A stretch of 64,000 nt of DNA, taken from Halobaculum marinum (GTDB lineage Archaea > Halobacteriota > Halobacteria > Halobacteriales > Haloferacaceae). The notes below the pieces were generated by a model that was not told the DNA's origin, did no database searches, and saw nothing but the letters and a program-made list of their open reading frames with translations. The translations under genes and the position numbers were made by a program. Of the stretch, positions 18,731-27,429 are shown in pieces (positions within the stretch are counted from its first letter, which is position 1; each line of letters starts with the position of its first letter). Location: positions 496,001-560,000 of the forward strand of contig NZ_CP119989.1 in assembly GCF_029338555.1 (NCBI RefSeq), written 5' to 3'.

Positions 18731-20257
18731 TCACAGGCGGCCGCTCGGGGTGAACACCCCGTCGGGGTCCCAGCGGCGCTTCGTCTCGCGGAGCCACTCG
18801 TAGTTGGCGGCGTACACGTCGCGGGCGGCCTCGTCGCCGCGTTCGGTGCCCGAGAAGTTGGGGAGTTCACCCGTCACCGTCCCCACGTCGCGAGCGCGGT
18901 CGGCCGACTCGCGGGCCCACTCGCGATGTGCGTCGTCGTCGGTCGGCTCCGACCAACACGCCTCGAAGTTGAGCACCACCTCGGCGTCGCGCTCGGGGAC
19001 CGCGGTGGCTCCGGCGTCGAGGTCGGCGACCGCGCCACCCATCGGCCACACCACCACGGTGTCCTCGTCGCCGGGGAGCGCGGCCATCCGCTCGGCGGTG
19101 TGGTCGACGAGGGCGTCGGTGAACGTCTCGACGGCGACGGACTTCCAGTAGTAGTGGTCGTCCGCGGGCGACCCGCCTCCGAGGTACGCCTGCACGTCGA
19201 CGTACGGTCGCCGGTCGGCGTACTCGAACAGCGGGTCGACGCCGTCGGCGCCGAGGTTGCGGAACGGCGCCAGCGCCCGTTCACCCTCGTCCGGATCGCC
19301 GCCGTGGACGCCGAGCACGCACAGCGCCAGGTCGCCGGCGCGGTCGTCGGGGAACCCCGCCTCGTCGGGGACGCGCGTGACGTACGGCGAGACGTTCGTC
19401 GTCCGCGGCGCCTCGCGGAGCAGGTCGCGGTACTCCCGGAGCAGCGCCGCGACGTCGTCGGTGCCGTCGACGGGGAACCACGTGTCGCACATCGCCAGTT
19501 CCCCGGGGACAGACACGAGGTCGAACTCGAGTTCGACCGCGACGCCGAACGCGCCGCCGGCGCCCCGCACCGCGCGGAACAGGTCCGGATTCGTGTCGGC
19601 GGTCGCCGTCACGCGTTCGCCGGCGGCGGTGATCAGGTCGACCTGGGCGAGTCGGTCACACGCCAGCCCGTGCGCCCGTGAGAGGTACCCCGTCCCGCCG
19701 CCGAGCGTGAGCCCGGTCACGCCGACCTCGGGGGCGACCCCCTGCGGCGTCGCGAGGCCGTGGGCGGTCGTCGCGGCGTCCAACTCGCCGATGGTGACGC
19801 CCGGGTCGACCGTCGCGGTGCGGGCGTCGGGGTCGACGGCCACCTCCTGCATCGTACCCACGTCGCAGACGAGCACGCCGTCGCCCGACGAGGTGCCGAC
19901 TGAGGAGTGGCCGCCCGAGCGGGTCGCGACCCCGAGGCCCGTCTCGCGCGCCGCCTCGACCACGCGGGCGACGCCCGCCGCTGTCGTCGGGTACGCGACC
20001 GCCGCTGGAGCCGCCTCGCACAGCCCGTTCCACACGCGACGGGCCTCGTCGTAGCGGTCGTCGTCGGGGGTCACCACGTCGCCGGGGAACAGCGTCCGCC
20101 ACTCGCCCGTCGCCTCGCGGTCCACCGGTGTCCCATCGCCGTCGAGCGCGTCGGCCAGCGCCGCGAGCGCCTCGGCGTGGTCGCGAGCGACCGCGGCGGC
20201 GTCCGCGCGCCCGAACGGGTCGTCGCCGGTGGTCGTGTCCGGCGATTCCTGGTTCAT
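18731..20257 (-). CDS. FAD-linked oxidase, berberine-bridge-enzyme type
   Basis: The 508-residue protein has an FAD_binding_4 domain with the motif RSGGHSS, in which His117 is the residue that binds FAD covalently in this family. The pyrophosphate-binding part GVTGLTLGGGTGYLSRAHGL follows. The C-terminal BBE motif is NYEWLRETKRRWDPDGVF. Bicovalent family members have a Cys in the segment before the Gly-rich loop; here it reads QGVAPEVGV, so a single His link is expected. Such enzymes oxidise alcohols, sugars or alkaloids and pass electrons to oxygen; the substrate cannot be told. The ATG at 20257 follows CTTTTCC about 27 bases upstream. Confidence 0.88.
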   Translation of the reverse strand: MNQESPDTTTGDDPFGRADAAAVARDHAEALAALADALDGDGTPVDREATGEWRTLFPGDVVTPDDDRYDEARRVWNGLCEAAPAAVAYPTTAAGVARVVEAARETGLGVATRSGGHSSVGTSSGDGVLVCDVGTMQEVAVDPDARTATVDPGVTIGELDAATTAHGLATPQGVAPEVGVTGLTLGGGTGYLSRAHGLACDRLAQVDLITAAGERVTATADTNPDLFRAVRGAGGAFGVAVELEFDLVSVPGELAMCDTWFPVDGTDDVAALLREYRDLLREAPRTTNVSPYVTRVPDEAGFPDDRAGDLALCVLGVHGGDPDEGERALAPFRNLGADGVDPLFEYADRRPYVDVQAYLGGGSPADDHYYWKSVAVETFTDALVDHTAERMAALPGDEDTVVVWPMGGAVADLDAGATAVPERDAEVVLNFEACWSEPTDDDAHREWARESADRARDVGTVTGELPNFSGTERGDEAARDVYAANYEWLRETKRRWDPDGVFTPSGRL

Positions 20258-20449
20258 ACCACTTGGTTAGGGCCGTGGGAAGGAAAAGCCACCGCGGGTG
20301 CGGCAGCGGTCGGTCGGGCCGCGCCACACCGCGACGAACGTCGGGATGGCCGTCGCTGTCGGATCGCGGTCGTCGAACAAATCGAAGATCGGTCGGGAAG
20401 CGGTGCGTGTCGGCGTCGTGGGTGGGGTGGGTGTGGCTGGGGGCCTACT

Positions 20450-22132
20450 TCACATCGCGCCGCCCATGCCGCCCATACCGCCCATGCCGCCCATGCCACC
20501 GCCGCCCGGAGGCATCTCGTCGTCGCCGCCCGAGTCGGAGCCGCCGCCCTTGAGGTCGCCGGCCGCGATGACGTCGTCGATGCGGAGGATCATCGTCGCC
20601 GCCTCGGTGGCGGACTCGATGGCCTGCGTCTTGACGCGACGCGGCTCGACGACGCCCTCGGCTTCCATGTCGATCACGTCGCCCGTGTAGGCGTCGAGGC
20701 CGGCACCGAACTCACCGCCGTCGTGGCGGGCGCGCAGGTCGACCAGCGAGTCGATCGGGTCGAGGCCGGCGTTCTCGGCGAGCGTGCGCGGGATGACCTC
20801 CAGCGCGTCGGCGAACGCCTCGACGGCCAGCTGCTCGCGGCCGCCGACGGAGTCGGCGAAGTCGCGAAGCTGGAGCGCCAGCTCGGTCTCGGGGGCGCCG
20901 CCGCCGGGCAGCACCTCACCGTCCTGCAGCGTCGTGCGGACGACGCCGAGCGAGTCGTCGATGGCGCGCTCGACCTCGTCGACGACGTGCTCGGTGCCGC
21001 CGCGGAGGACGAGCGTGACCGAGCGGGCGTCCTCGACGTCCTCGACGAAGATGCGCTCGTCGCCGCCGATGTCCTTCTGGGCGACGGAGCCGGCGAAGCC
21101 GAGGTCCTCCTCGGTGATGTCGTCGAGGTTGGCGACGACGCGACCGCCCGTCGAGCGGGCGAGGCGCTTGAGGTCGGAGTCCTTCGCGCGGCGGACGGCG
21201 AGGATGCCCTCCTGCGCGAGGTAGTGCTGGGCCATGTCGTCGATGCCGTCGCCGACGAAGACGACGTCCGTCCCGACGGCGGTCAGCTTGTCGACCATCT
21301 CCTTGAGCTGCTTCTCCTCCTGGTCGAGGAACTGCTGGAGCTGGTCGGGGTCGGTGACGTTGACCTCGGCGTCGATCTCCGTCTCCTTCACCTCGATGGC
21401 GCCGTCGAACAGCGCGACGTTGGCGTCCTCGACGGCGTAGGGCATGTTCTCGTCGACGCGCTCCTTGTCGACGATGACGCCCTCGATGAGCTCGGAGTTG
21501 CCGATGGAGCCGCCGACGACCGTCTCCACGGAGACGTTGTCGGTGTCGATGGCACCGTCGTCGTCACGCACGGCCAGCACGGCGTCGACGACCAGCTTCG
21601 CGAGCGTCTCGCGGGCGGACTCGGCGCCCTTGCCCGTCATCGCGGTCGCGGCGATCTTCTCGAGGGTGTCGCGGTCGTCCGCGGTGACCTCGATGGCGTT
21701 CTCCGAGAGGACCTCCTTGGCCTTCTCGGCGGCCTGGCGGTACCCCTGCGCGATGGTCGTCGGGTGGACCTCCGAGTCGATGAGCTCCTCGGCCTGGTCG
21801 AGCAGCTCACCGGCGATGACGACGGCGGTCGTCGTGCCGTCGCCGACCTCGTCCTCCTGCGTCTCGGAGACCTCGACGATCATGTTCGCCGCGGGGTGGT
21901 CGATGTCCATCTCCTTCAGGATGGTCACGCCGTCGTTCGTGACGACGACGCCGCCCGAGGAGTCCACGAGCATCTTGTCCATCCCTTTCGGACCGAGTGT
22001 GGTCCGAACGGACTCGGCGACGGCCTTGCCGGCCGTGATGTTCATCGACTGCGCGTCCTTTCCGGACGTTCGCTGGCTGTCCTCCGAGAGTACGATCATG
22101 GGCTGGTTGCCCATCCGCTGGCGCTGAGACAT
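20450..22132 (-). CDS. ths: Thermosome subunit (group II chaperonin)
   Basis: The 560-residue chaperonin has the hallmarks of archaeal [30 protein letters not shown] near the N-terminus, the nucleotide-site motif GDGTTTAVV, and the C-terminal flexible tail of GGM repeats. It assembles into a double ring that refolds proteins with ATP in the cytoplasm. The GGM tail points to a CCT1/CCT2-like rather than a CCT3-like subunit of haloarchaea. It stands alone with its own AT-rich promoter (TATA element near 22160) and a GGAG element shortly before the ATG, consistent with strong, heat-inducible expression known for the family. Confidence 0.96.
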   Translation of the reverse strand: MSQRQRMGNQPMIVLSEDSQRTSGKDAQSMNITAGKAVAESVRTTLGPKGMDKMLVDSSGGVVVTNDGVTILKEMDIDHPAANMIVEVSETQEDEVGDGTTTAVVIAGELLDQAEELIDSEVHPTTIAQGYRQAAEKAKEVLSENAIEVTADDRDTLEKIAATAMTGKGAESARETLAKLVVDAVLAVRDDDGAIDTDNVSVETVVGGSIGNSELIEGVIVDKERVDENMPYAVEDANVALFDGAIEVKETEIDAEVNVTDPDQLQQFLDQEEKQLKEMVDKLTAVGTDVVFVGDGIDDMAQHYLAQEGILAVRRAKDSDLKRLARSTGGRVVANLDDITEEDLGFAGSVAQKDIGGDERIFVEDVEDARSVTLVLRGGTEHVVDEVERAIDDSLGVVRTTLQDGEVLPGGGAPETELALQLRDFADSVGGREQLAVEAFADALEVIPRTLAENAGLDPIDSLVDLRARHDGGEFGAGLDAYTGDVIDMEAEGVVEPRRVKTQAIESATEAATMILRIDDVIAAGDLKGGGSDSGGDDEMPPGGGGMGGMGGMGGMGGAM

Positions 22133-22155
22133 GAGTCACTCCGTGATTGTTTCCG

Positions 22156-22168
22156 ATTCTATAAAAAC
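22156..22168 (-). promoter_or_regulatory. TATA element of the thermosome gene
   Basis: On the minus strand GTTTTTATAGA is centred about 30 bases upstream of the ATG at 22132. This is one of the clearest TATA boxes in the window. A second TATA-like run (TATATAAAC, minus strand) near 22240-22248 may be an additional promoter. Confidence 0.6.
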
Positions 22169-22346
22169 GTTGTGGCGACACACCGTCATACGCTCGCACG
22201 ACCCCGCTGGGGGCGTGTGTGAGAGGTTGCCACATCGAGTTTATATACTACGTCTTCGCCGCCCCGTTCCCGGCGGTCTGCGGCCAGACTGGTCGCGTGC
22301 CGGAGCGGGAATCGGCAGACTGCGCGGCACTCCGACGGATCGTCGA

Positions 22347-22904
22347 TCAGAAGTCGGTGACTCGCGACTGGATCCGACCGTCGTCGACGCCGTCGGCGTC
22401 GTCACCCCGGAGGTACTCGGCGAACTCGTCGGGTGCGATCTCCGTGCGAGCGTCCGCGAACGCCAACTCCGTCAGCGACAGCGGGTCGCCCGCGCGCATC
22501 TTCCGGCGCACCTCCGCGACGCTCAGCGCGTGGAACGTCACGTCGAGGTCGACGGTCGCGGCGCGCTCCTCGCTCGCCTCAGCGAGGTTGATCCCCTCGG
22601 ACACCACCGTCTCGAAGTCGATCTCGGTGTCGTCGACGCCGCGGTACAGGAACGCCAGCGTCGACACGAGCGCGTCGAACGCCTCGGTCCCCTCCCGGTC
22701 GAGGCGCTCTGTGAACACCAGTTCTCGGTCGCGTTCGCTCAGTCCCTCCACCAACACCTCGAAGTCGTACAACGCGGCGTGGAGTCTGTCGCGGATGCGC
22801 GCCCGTGCGTTGCGCTCGGACTGCACGCTCGCGTACGCCGTCTCGCCGCGCAGGTACCGCCGGTCGGCTTCGGTCAATATCCCCCGTTCGCGGTCGTCGT
22901 CCAT
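22347..22904 (-). CDS. Haloarchaeal protein of unknown function, N-terminal ILTEADRRYLRG motif
   Basis: The 185-residue acidic protein begins with MDDDRERGILTEADRRYLRG, an opening shared by several haloarchaeal families of unknown function. The rest is predicted mostly helical (ARARIRDRLHAALYDFEVL, EAFDALVSTLAFLYRG) with no catalytic motif I can name and no membrane segment. It is divergent from the PCNA-like gene, and the two share a 111-base AT-rich spacer. I chose the ATG at 22904 because the motif starts there; the frame stays open upstream across the spacer but without plausible codon use. Possibly a regulator, but this is not supported. Confidence 0.72.
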   Translation of the reverse strand: MDDDRERGILTEADRRYLRGETAYASVQSERNARARIRDRLHAALYDFEVLVEGLSERDRELVFTERLDREGTEAFDALVSTLAFLYRGVDDTEIDFETVVSEGINLAEASEERAATVDLDVTFHALSVAEVRRKMRAGDPLSLTELAFADARTEIAPDEFAEYLRGDDADGVDDGRIQSRVTDF

Positions 22905-22980
22905 ACTCTGTATCGGGGTATGTCTCAGAAACACATATAGATTCATACTCCGAATCCGGGTATCTACTAGAACCACCACA

Positions 22981-22995
22981 AAAATACTTATTTGG
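22981..22995 (+). promoter_or_regulatory. Promoter element of the PCNA-like gene in a shared AT-rich spacer
   Basis: AAAATACTTATTTGG is centred about 27 bases before the ATG at 23016, as expected for a leaderless transcript. On the other strand CTATATGT (22933-22940) could serve the divergent gene that starts at 22904. Confidence 0.55.
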
Positions 22996-23015
22996 AAATA
23001 GGTCCGCGGTCCGTC

Positions 23016-23846
23016 ATGGTCGACGACACCTCCGCGACCGAATCGGTCCCGGGCGACGACTCGCTCGACTCCCACCACGGCGGCGTCACGGACGCCCCAG
23101 TCCGTGTCACTGTCCGCACGGACGCCCTCAGTCCCCTCCTCTCGGCCGTCGGAGCACTCGTCGACGAGTGTCGGCTGACGTTCGCCGCCGACGGCCTGCG
23201 GGCGGCGGCGATGGACCCCGCCACCGTGGCTGCCGTCGAGGTCGAGTTGGACGCGGACGCGACCCAGTCGTACACGGCCGACGGCACCACCGTCGGCGTC
23301 GACGTCGACCGCCTGGCGGACGTACTCGCGATGGGCGACGGCGACGACCTGGTGACGCTCGCGCTCGACCCGGAGGCGTACCGCCTCCACGTCCGCGTCG
23401 GCGAACTGGAGTACGCGCTCGGCCTGTTCGACCCCGAGAGTGTGCGCGGCCCGGGCGACATCGAGGCGCTCGGCTTCGAGTCCACCGCGGCGCTGACGCT
23501 CCCGGGCGAGACGGTCGGGCGGTTCGTCCGCGCCGCGGGGATGGTCGCCGACCACCTCACGCTCGCGGTCGACCCCGCCGAGGAGGCGTTCGTCGCGGCG
23601 GCCGACGGCGACACCGACGACGTGCGCTTCGTCGTCCCGCGCGAGGACACGGCCGCGTTCGACGCCGGCGAGGCGCAGTCGCTGTTCTCGCTGTCGTACC
23701 TGGAGTGTGTCGAGCGGCCGGTCCCCTCGGGGACGGACGTGCGTGTCACGCTGGGCGAGGAAGCACCGCTGGGCGTCGCCTACGAAGTCGCCGACGGCGG
23801 CGGGCGCGTCGAGGCGTTCGTCGCGCCGCGGCTACAGGCGGTGTGA
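23016..23846 (+). CDS. Second PCNA-like sliding clamp, lysine-free paralogue
   Basis: The 276-residue protein aligns along its whole length with the main PCNA at 60210-60953. Matching landmarks include ALVDECRLTFAADGLRAAAMDPATV (main: [25 protein letters not shown]), EYALGLFDPESVR, the middle segment ERF... MVADHLTLAVD (main [11 protein letters not shown]), EGDTDDV-like ADGDTDDVRF, QSLFSLSYLECV and the C-terminal APRLQ. It adds about 28 acidic, Ser-rich residues at the N-terminus. I count no lysine in it, against seven in the main PCNA. PCNA rings tether polymerases and other partners through PIP motifs; this copy could form its own ring, join a heteromer, or act as a variant clamp in repair. 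Homology is clear, role is inference. Confidence 0.87.
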   Translation: MVDDTSATESVPGDDSLDSHHGGVTDAPVRVTVRTDALSPLLSAVGALVDECRLTFAADGLRAAAMDPATVAAVEVELDADATQSYTADGTTVGVDVDRLADVLAMGDGDDLVTLALDPEAYRLHVRVGELEYALGLFDPESVRGPGDIEALGFESTAALTLPGETVGRFVRAAGMVADHLTLAVDPAEEAFVAAADGDTDDVRFVVPREDTAAFDAGEAQSLFSLSYLECVERPVPSGTDVRVTLGEEAPLGVAYEVADGGGRVEAFVAPRLQAV

Positions 23847-23901
23847 GGTCGAGTCGAGAATGGGGCCGCAGGTCGACGGCGTTTCGCGGGTGTCGACGAC
23901 G

Positions 23902-24465
23902 CTACCGCGACTCCTCGGCGCCGCCGGTGGGCGGCGAGAGGTCGGGTGCGCCGTGGAGTTCGTTGTGCTTGCGTTCGAGGAACGAGTAGACGGCGCCGTG
24001 GGGCGCGCCGTCGAGGATCATCCCCGCGGCGCGGCGGACGGCCTTCACCTCCTCGGGCTGACCGATGATGCCGAGGGTGGTGCCCTTGATGACGACCTCC
24101 GCGCCCGAGAGGTCCTCCATCAGCTCACGGGTGCGGCCGTTCTCGCCGATGAGGCGGCCCTTCTGGCGCTGGAGGTCGTTCTTGTTGCGCGTCTCGGCGG
24201 CGAGGTCGACCAACTCGAACCGGCGGAGGTCGTGGTCCAACAGCGACAGCGCCGCCTCGGGAGTGAACCCCCGGCCGATGGCGCGGACGATGTCGGGCGC
24301 GATCATGCCGGCGACGGGGTCGCCGACGCTGTCGATGCCGACCGACCCCGACTCCGAGTCGATGTCGAGGCGCACCTCGGCGCGGTCTTCGATCTCCCGC
24401 ATCGTCTCACCGCCCGCACCGATGAGCACGCCGATGCGGTCCTGCGGAACCTTCACGTGCTGCAT
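23902..24465 (-). CDS. KH-domain RNA-binding protein, archaeal Dim2/Pno1 type
   Basis: The 187-residue protein contains two KH domains with the GxxG loops IGAGG (near residue 16) and IGENG (near 105). The opening MQHVKVPQDRIGVLIG and the end GAPHGAVYSFLERKHNEL match archaeal homologues of eukaryotic Pno1/Dim2, which bind the 3' end of small-subunit rRNA during ribosome assembly. Its grouping with rio1 and the aIF1A gene fits: in archaea these three often cluster, and Rio1 and Dim2 both act on late 30S particles. I chose the ATG at 24465 because the KH fold starts there. Confidence 0.9.
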   Translation of the reverse strand: MQHVKVPQDRIGVLIGAGGETMREIEDRAEVRLDIDSESGSVGIDSVGDPVAGMIAPDIVRAIGRGFTPEAALSLLDHDLRRFELVDLAAETRNKNDLQRQKGRLIGENGRTRELMEDLSGAEVVIKGTTLGIIGQPEEVKAVRRAAGMILDGAPHGAVYSFLERKHNELHGAPDLSPPTGGAEESR

Positions 24466-24604
24466 TACACCCGGACTTTCCCCCGCACGCGGATAAGGGT
24501 TCCCTCGCCGAAGCGCCGCGACAGCCGTCCACACGGTCGCTCCTCGCCTGTCGCCCGCGGCTCGCCGATCGGTGACCGTCGGTACCCGCGACCGGCGGGC
24601 GTCG

Positions 24605-25537
24605 TTACGCTGTCTCCTCCTCGACCCCCACCACCGCCCCCTCGGCGTCGACGGTCACGGTGAGGGTGTCGTCGCCGACGCGGTACGTCGCTGTCGCGCG
24701 GTACGGCTCTGCACTCACGGTCTCGGCGTCCTCGGTGACGTCGTCGAGCAGCACCCACAGCGAGCGCGCCTCCGGGTCGACCCCCCGCTCGTGGAGGAAC
24801 GCGACGACGACGGGTCGGTCGACCAACAGTGTCACCAGTCCGGTGTCGATCTGCTCGCCACACCGCTGGCAGGCGACGGTCGCTATCGGTCGAGCCGTCG
24901 GCTCCTCCTCGTCCGACCCGAAGGGGTCTCTCGTCGTCGAATGGACGCGGATCGCCGTCGGTCCCGAACAGGTCGGACAGATCCCCCGTCGCGCCCGCGC
25001 GAGGAGCGTCCGCAGATGCGTGTCGACGACGGCCGGGAGGTCGTCGGGGTCGCGTCCGGCCAGCACGCCCGGCGGGCAGCCGAACTCCGAGGTTGGGTGG
25101 TCGCAGTCCCGGCAGGCGACGCGGGCGCGCTCGTCGGCGTAGGTGAGGTCGAGCGGGCCGCCGCAGTCGTGACAGGTGCCGCCCGCCGGCACGTCGAGGT
25201 CCGCTCCCGGCGCGTACGTCCCCTCCAGCAGTGCGCCGACGACGCGGGTACCGGCGAAGCGCAGGCGGTACCCCTCGTCGACGCGCTCGACGAAGCGGTC
25301 GGTCAGCTTCCCGAGGTGGTAGTTGAACCGCCCGGAGTCGTCGACGCCGGCGCGCTCGCGGAGCCGCTCGAAGGGCACGGCGGTCGGCGTCGTCCCTCTG
25401 GTGTCGTCGTCGCGCTGGGCCTCCCACAGCGCCCGGAGGATCCGGAGGCGGGTGTCGTCGCCGAGGAGCGCGAACGCCGCCGCGGGGTCGAACGCGGTGT
25501 CGACGGGGGCGTCGACCGGTTCGTCGCTGTCGCTCAT
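24605..25537 (-). CDS. Winged-helix transcription factor with two zinc-ribbon-like halves
   Basis: The 310-residue protein has an ArsR-like winged helix at about 15-100 (AFALLGDDTRLRILRALWEA; SGRFNYHLGKLTDRFVERV). The rest contains paired CxxC knuckles: Cys122-x2-Cys125 with Cys142-x2-Cys145, and further on ICPTC with ACQRC, each pair set able to bind zinc. Haloarchaea have a family of such ArsR-type proteins with uncharacterised C-terminal halves. It is inserted in the same orientation between the dim2 and rio1 genes. Target and signal are unknown. The ATG at 25537 directly precedes the domain. Confidence 0.8.
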   Translation of the reverse strand: MSDSDEPVDAPVDTAFDPAAAFALLGDDTRLRILRALWEAQRDDDTRGTTPTAVPFERLRERAGVDDSGRFNYHLGKLTDRFVERVDEGYRLRFAGTRVVGALLEGTYAPGADLDVPAGGTCHDCGGPLDLTYADERARVACRDCDHPTSEFGCPPGVLAGRDPDDLPAVVDTHLRTLLARARRGICPTCSGPTAIRVHSTTRDPFGSDEEEPTARPIATVACQRCGEQIDTGLVTLLVDRPVVVAFLHERGVDPEARSLWVLLDDVTEDAETVSAEPYRATATYRVGDDTLTVTVDAEGAVVGVEEETA

Positions 25538-25590
25538 GTCGGGCGGATGAGCGGCAGGTGGCTTGGCCGTGTCGGTCGCGTGGGCGGCGC

Positions 25591-26505
25591 CTACTCGTCG
25601 CTCGTCGGATTCGGGTCCGTCGCGGGGTCCGGCTCCGCGCTCGGCTCCGGTTCCGGCGTCGTCACGTACTCGTGGAGGTCGTCGCCGGTCACCTCCAGCC
25701 CCTGCCGCGAGAAGAAACTCGCCACGTTGTGGCAGTCTCGTTCGAGGAACTCCTCGGCGTTCGGGTGGTGGACCGTCACCGCCTGCCCGAGGTCGATGAT
25801 CACCAACTCGCCCTCGTGGATGATCATGTTGTACTCCGAGAGGTCGCCGTGGATCAGGCCGGCGGAGTACAGCCGGCGCATGTACTCGCGGACCACCTCG
25901 TAGGCGGTCTGTGGGTTCTCGACGCTCACCTCCGCGAGTCGGCGGGCGCGGTCGTCGGCGTGGCCGACCAACTCCATCACGAGGACGTTGCGCTGGACGG
26001 CTATCGGCTCGGGGACGCGGACGCCCGCCTTCCGGGCGCGCGAGAGGTTCGCGAACTCCTTGCGCACCCACGCGAGGACGACCTGCTTCTTGTCAGAGCC
26101 GATGCCCTCGAAGCGGGGGTCGCCCTCGAGGTAGTCGCGCATGTGCCGGAAGTTCGAGGTGTTGATCCGGTACACCTTCGTCGCCACCTCGGTGTCGTCG
26201 GCGCCGAGCGCCTCGTACACGTTCGCCTCCTTCCCCGTCGAGATGGGGCCGCCGAAGGCGACGATGTGGCCGTCGCGCGTGAGTTTGTACAGCGCCGCGA
26301 GCGTGGCGTCGTCGAACACCGACGCCTCGACTTTGAACTGCTCGGTGTTCTTGACGCGCTTGCGGAACTCGTCGAACTCGTCGTCCTGCCGACGCGCGAT
26401 GCGGTCGGCCTCGGTCTGTGCGATTTCCTCGAGGTCGAGGTCCTCCCACTCGTCGCCTGGCGTCTCCGCCTCGTCGGGTTCGACGAACCCGAACTCTCCG
26501 GTCAT
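25591..26505 (-). CDS. rio1: RIO1-type serine/threonine kinase/ATPase
   Basis: The 304-residue protein has the RIO1 hallmarks: flexible P-loop STGKEANVYEA, the catalytic-loop motif LIHGDLSEYN and the metal-binding motif VIIDLGQAV. Between them is the flexible loop region of the RIO family. An acidic tail of about 25 residues closes the protein. Rio1 acts in maturation of the small ribosomal subunit as an ATPase or kinase. The aIF1A gene lies upstream on the same strand (130 bases away), and the regulator and dim2 genes lie downstream. Confidence 0.94.
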   Translation of the reverse strand: MTGEFGFVEPDEAETPGDEWEDLDLEEIAQTEADRIARRQDDEFDEFRKRVKNTEQFKVEASVFDDATLAALYKLTRDGHIVAFGGPISTGKEANVYEALGADDTEVATKVYRINTSNFRHMRDYLEGDPRFEGIGSDKKQVVLAWVRKEFANLSRARKAGVRVPEPIAVQRNVLVMELVGHADDRARRLAEVSVENPQTAYEVVREYMRRLYSAGLIHGDLSEYNMIIHEGELVIIDLGQAVTVHHPNAEEFLERDCHNVASFFSRQGLEVTGDDLHEYVTTPEPEPSAEPDPATDPNPTSDE

Positions 26506-26635
26506 CTACGGCGTCGTACGCGCTCGGGCGTGAAAAGCACCGGCACCCGCGGGCGACGGCGCCGCGCCGCACGGCGTCGCCGCCGCTGGCCGTCGTCGTG
26601 CCCGCTGTCGCCGACCACCGCGACGGTCGACCCGA

Positions 26636-26926
26636 TCAGACGATGTGTCCCTCGTCGCGGAGTTGGTCGGCGGCCTGCCCCTCGTAGCGGTGTTCGATGT
26701 CGGCCTTCTCGTCTTGCCAGTCCCACGGGCTGACGAGGACGATGTCGCCCTCGCGGATCCACGTGCGCTTCTGCATCCGGCCGGGGATGCGCGCGGTGCG
26801 GCGGGTGCCGTCGGCACAGCGCACCTTCACGCGGTTGGCGCCGAGCATCTCCGTCACCTCGGCGAACACCTCGTCGTCGTCGGGCATTCTGAGGTCGGTG
26901 CGACCCTGCGCGTCGCCGTCGCTCAT
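26636..26926 (-). CDS. eif1A: Translation initiation factor aIF1A
   Basis: The 96-residue protein is an S1/OB-fold factor ([42 protein letters not shown] region) that binds the ribosomal A site during initiation. The length and the order match archaeal aIF1A, with an N-terminal tail containing [13 protein letters not shown]. The ATG at 26926 is supported by the short conserved N-terminal tail; the long open frame upstream is not coding. Confidence 0.95.
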   Translation of the reverse strand: MSDGDAQGRTDLRMPDDDEVFAEVTEMLGANRVKVRCADGTRRTARIPGRMQKRTWIREGDIVLVSPWDWQDEKADIEHRYEGQAADQLRDEGHIV

Positions 26927-27240
26927 ACTCTTGTGTTCTGCCGTCCGACAGTTAAGTTCGACGGGCGCGGAGTGCGAGGCCGAGCGAACGGAGTGAGCGA
27001 GGCCTCGACGCGAGCGGGGAGGAACGACCCGCGAGCAGTGTGCGGTCGGGCGAACGGAGTGAGCGAGCAGTGCGCGGTCGACCGCAGGGAGACCGCGAGT
27101 AACGGCGGCGAGGTCCGACGGGCCGAGCCGCCCATCAGAATGCGAGCTCACGATGTGCGCGGGGAGCGAGCAGCCCAGTCGGAACGCGCGACCGACGACG
27201 AACTCGCCGCGTTTTTCACGCCGAACGGGAACGACGGAGT
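26927..27240. repeat. Spacer with dispersed haloarchaeal repeat GCGAACGGAGTGAGCGAG
   Basis: No credible gene is seen in this 314-base spacer between divergent eif1A and the small membrane protein gene. It holds two exact copies of GCGAACGGAGTGAGCGAG (26984-27001 and 27050-27067) flanked by near-repeats GAGCAGTGTGCGGTCG and GAGCAGTGCGCGGTCG. The same motif family, inverted and partly changed, occurs at 33230-33345. Promoter for eif1A should lie at its right end near 26930-26955 (GTTAAGTTCG). Confidence 0.65.
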
Positions 27241-27420
27241 ATGATCGACAAACTCGGGACGGCGGGCATCGTCGGCGCGCTGCTGCTGCTCGCGGGACTC
27301 GTGCTGGTCGCGTGGTCGTCGCCGATCGTCGCCGTCGGCATCGCGCTGGTGCTGGCCGGCACTGGCCTCGTCGTGAAGGGGTTGGCGACCAGCCTGATGC
27401 AGCAGTTCGGCTTCGCGTAA
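27241..27420 (+). CDS. Small membrane protein, DUF7470-like
   Basis: The 59-residue protein begins [19 protein letters not shown] and consists of two hydrophobic helices (about 8-27 and 29-47) and a short C-terminal amphipathic end (SLMQQFGFA). This pattern matches a widespread haloarchaeal family of unknown function that I recall as DUF7470. It is convergent with the tyrS gene, with a nine-base gap. It is short but the match in start and length is good. Confidence 0.78.
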   Translation: MIDKLGTAGIVGALLLLAGLVLVAWSSPIVAVGIALVLAGTGLVVKGLATSLMQQFGFA

Positions 27421-27429
27421 GTCGCGTCG

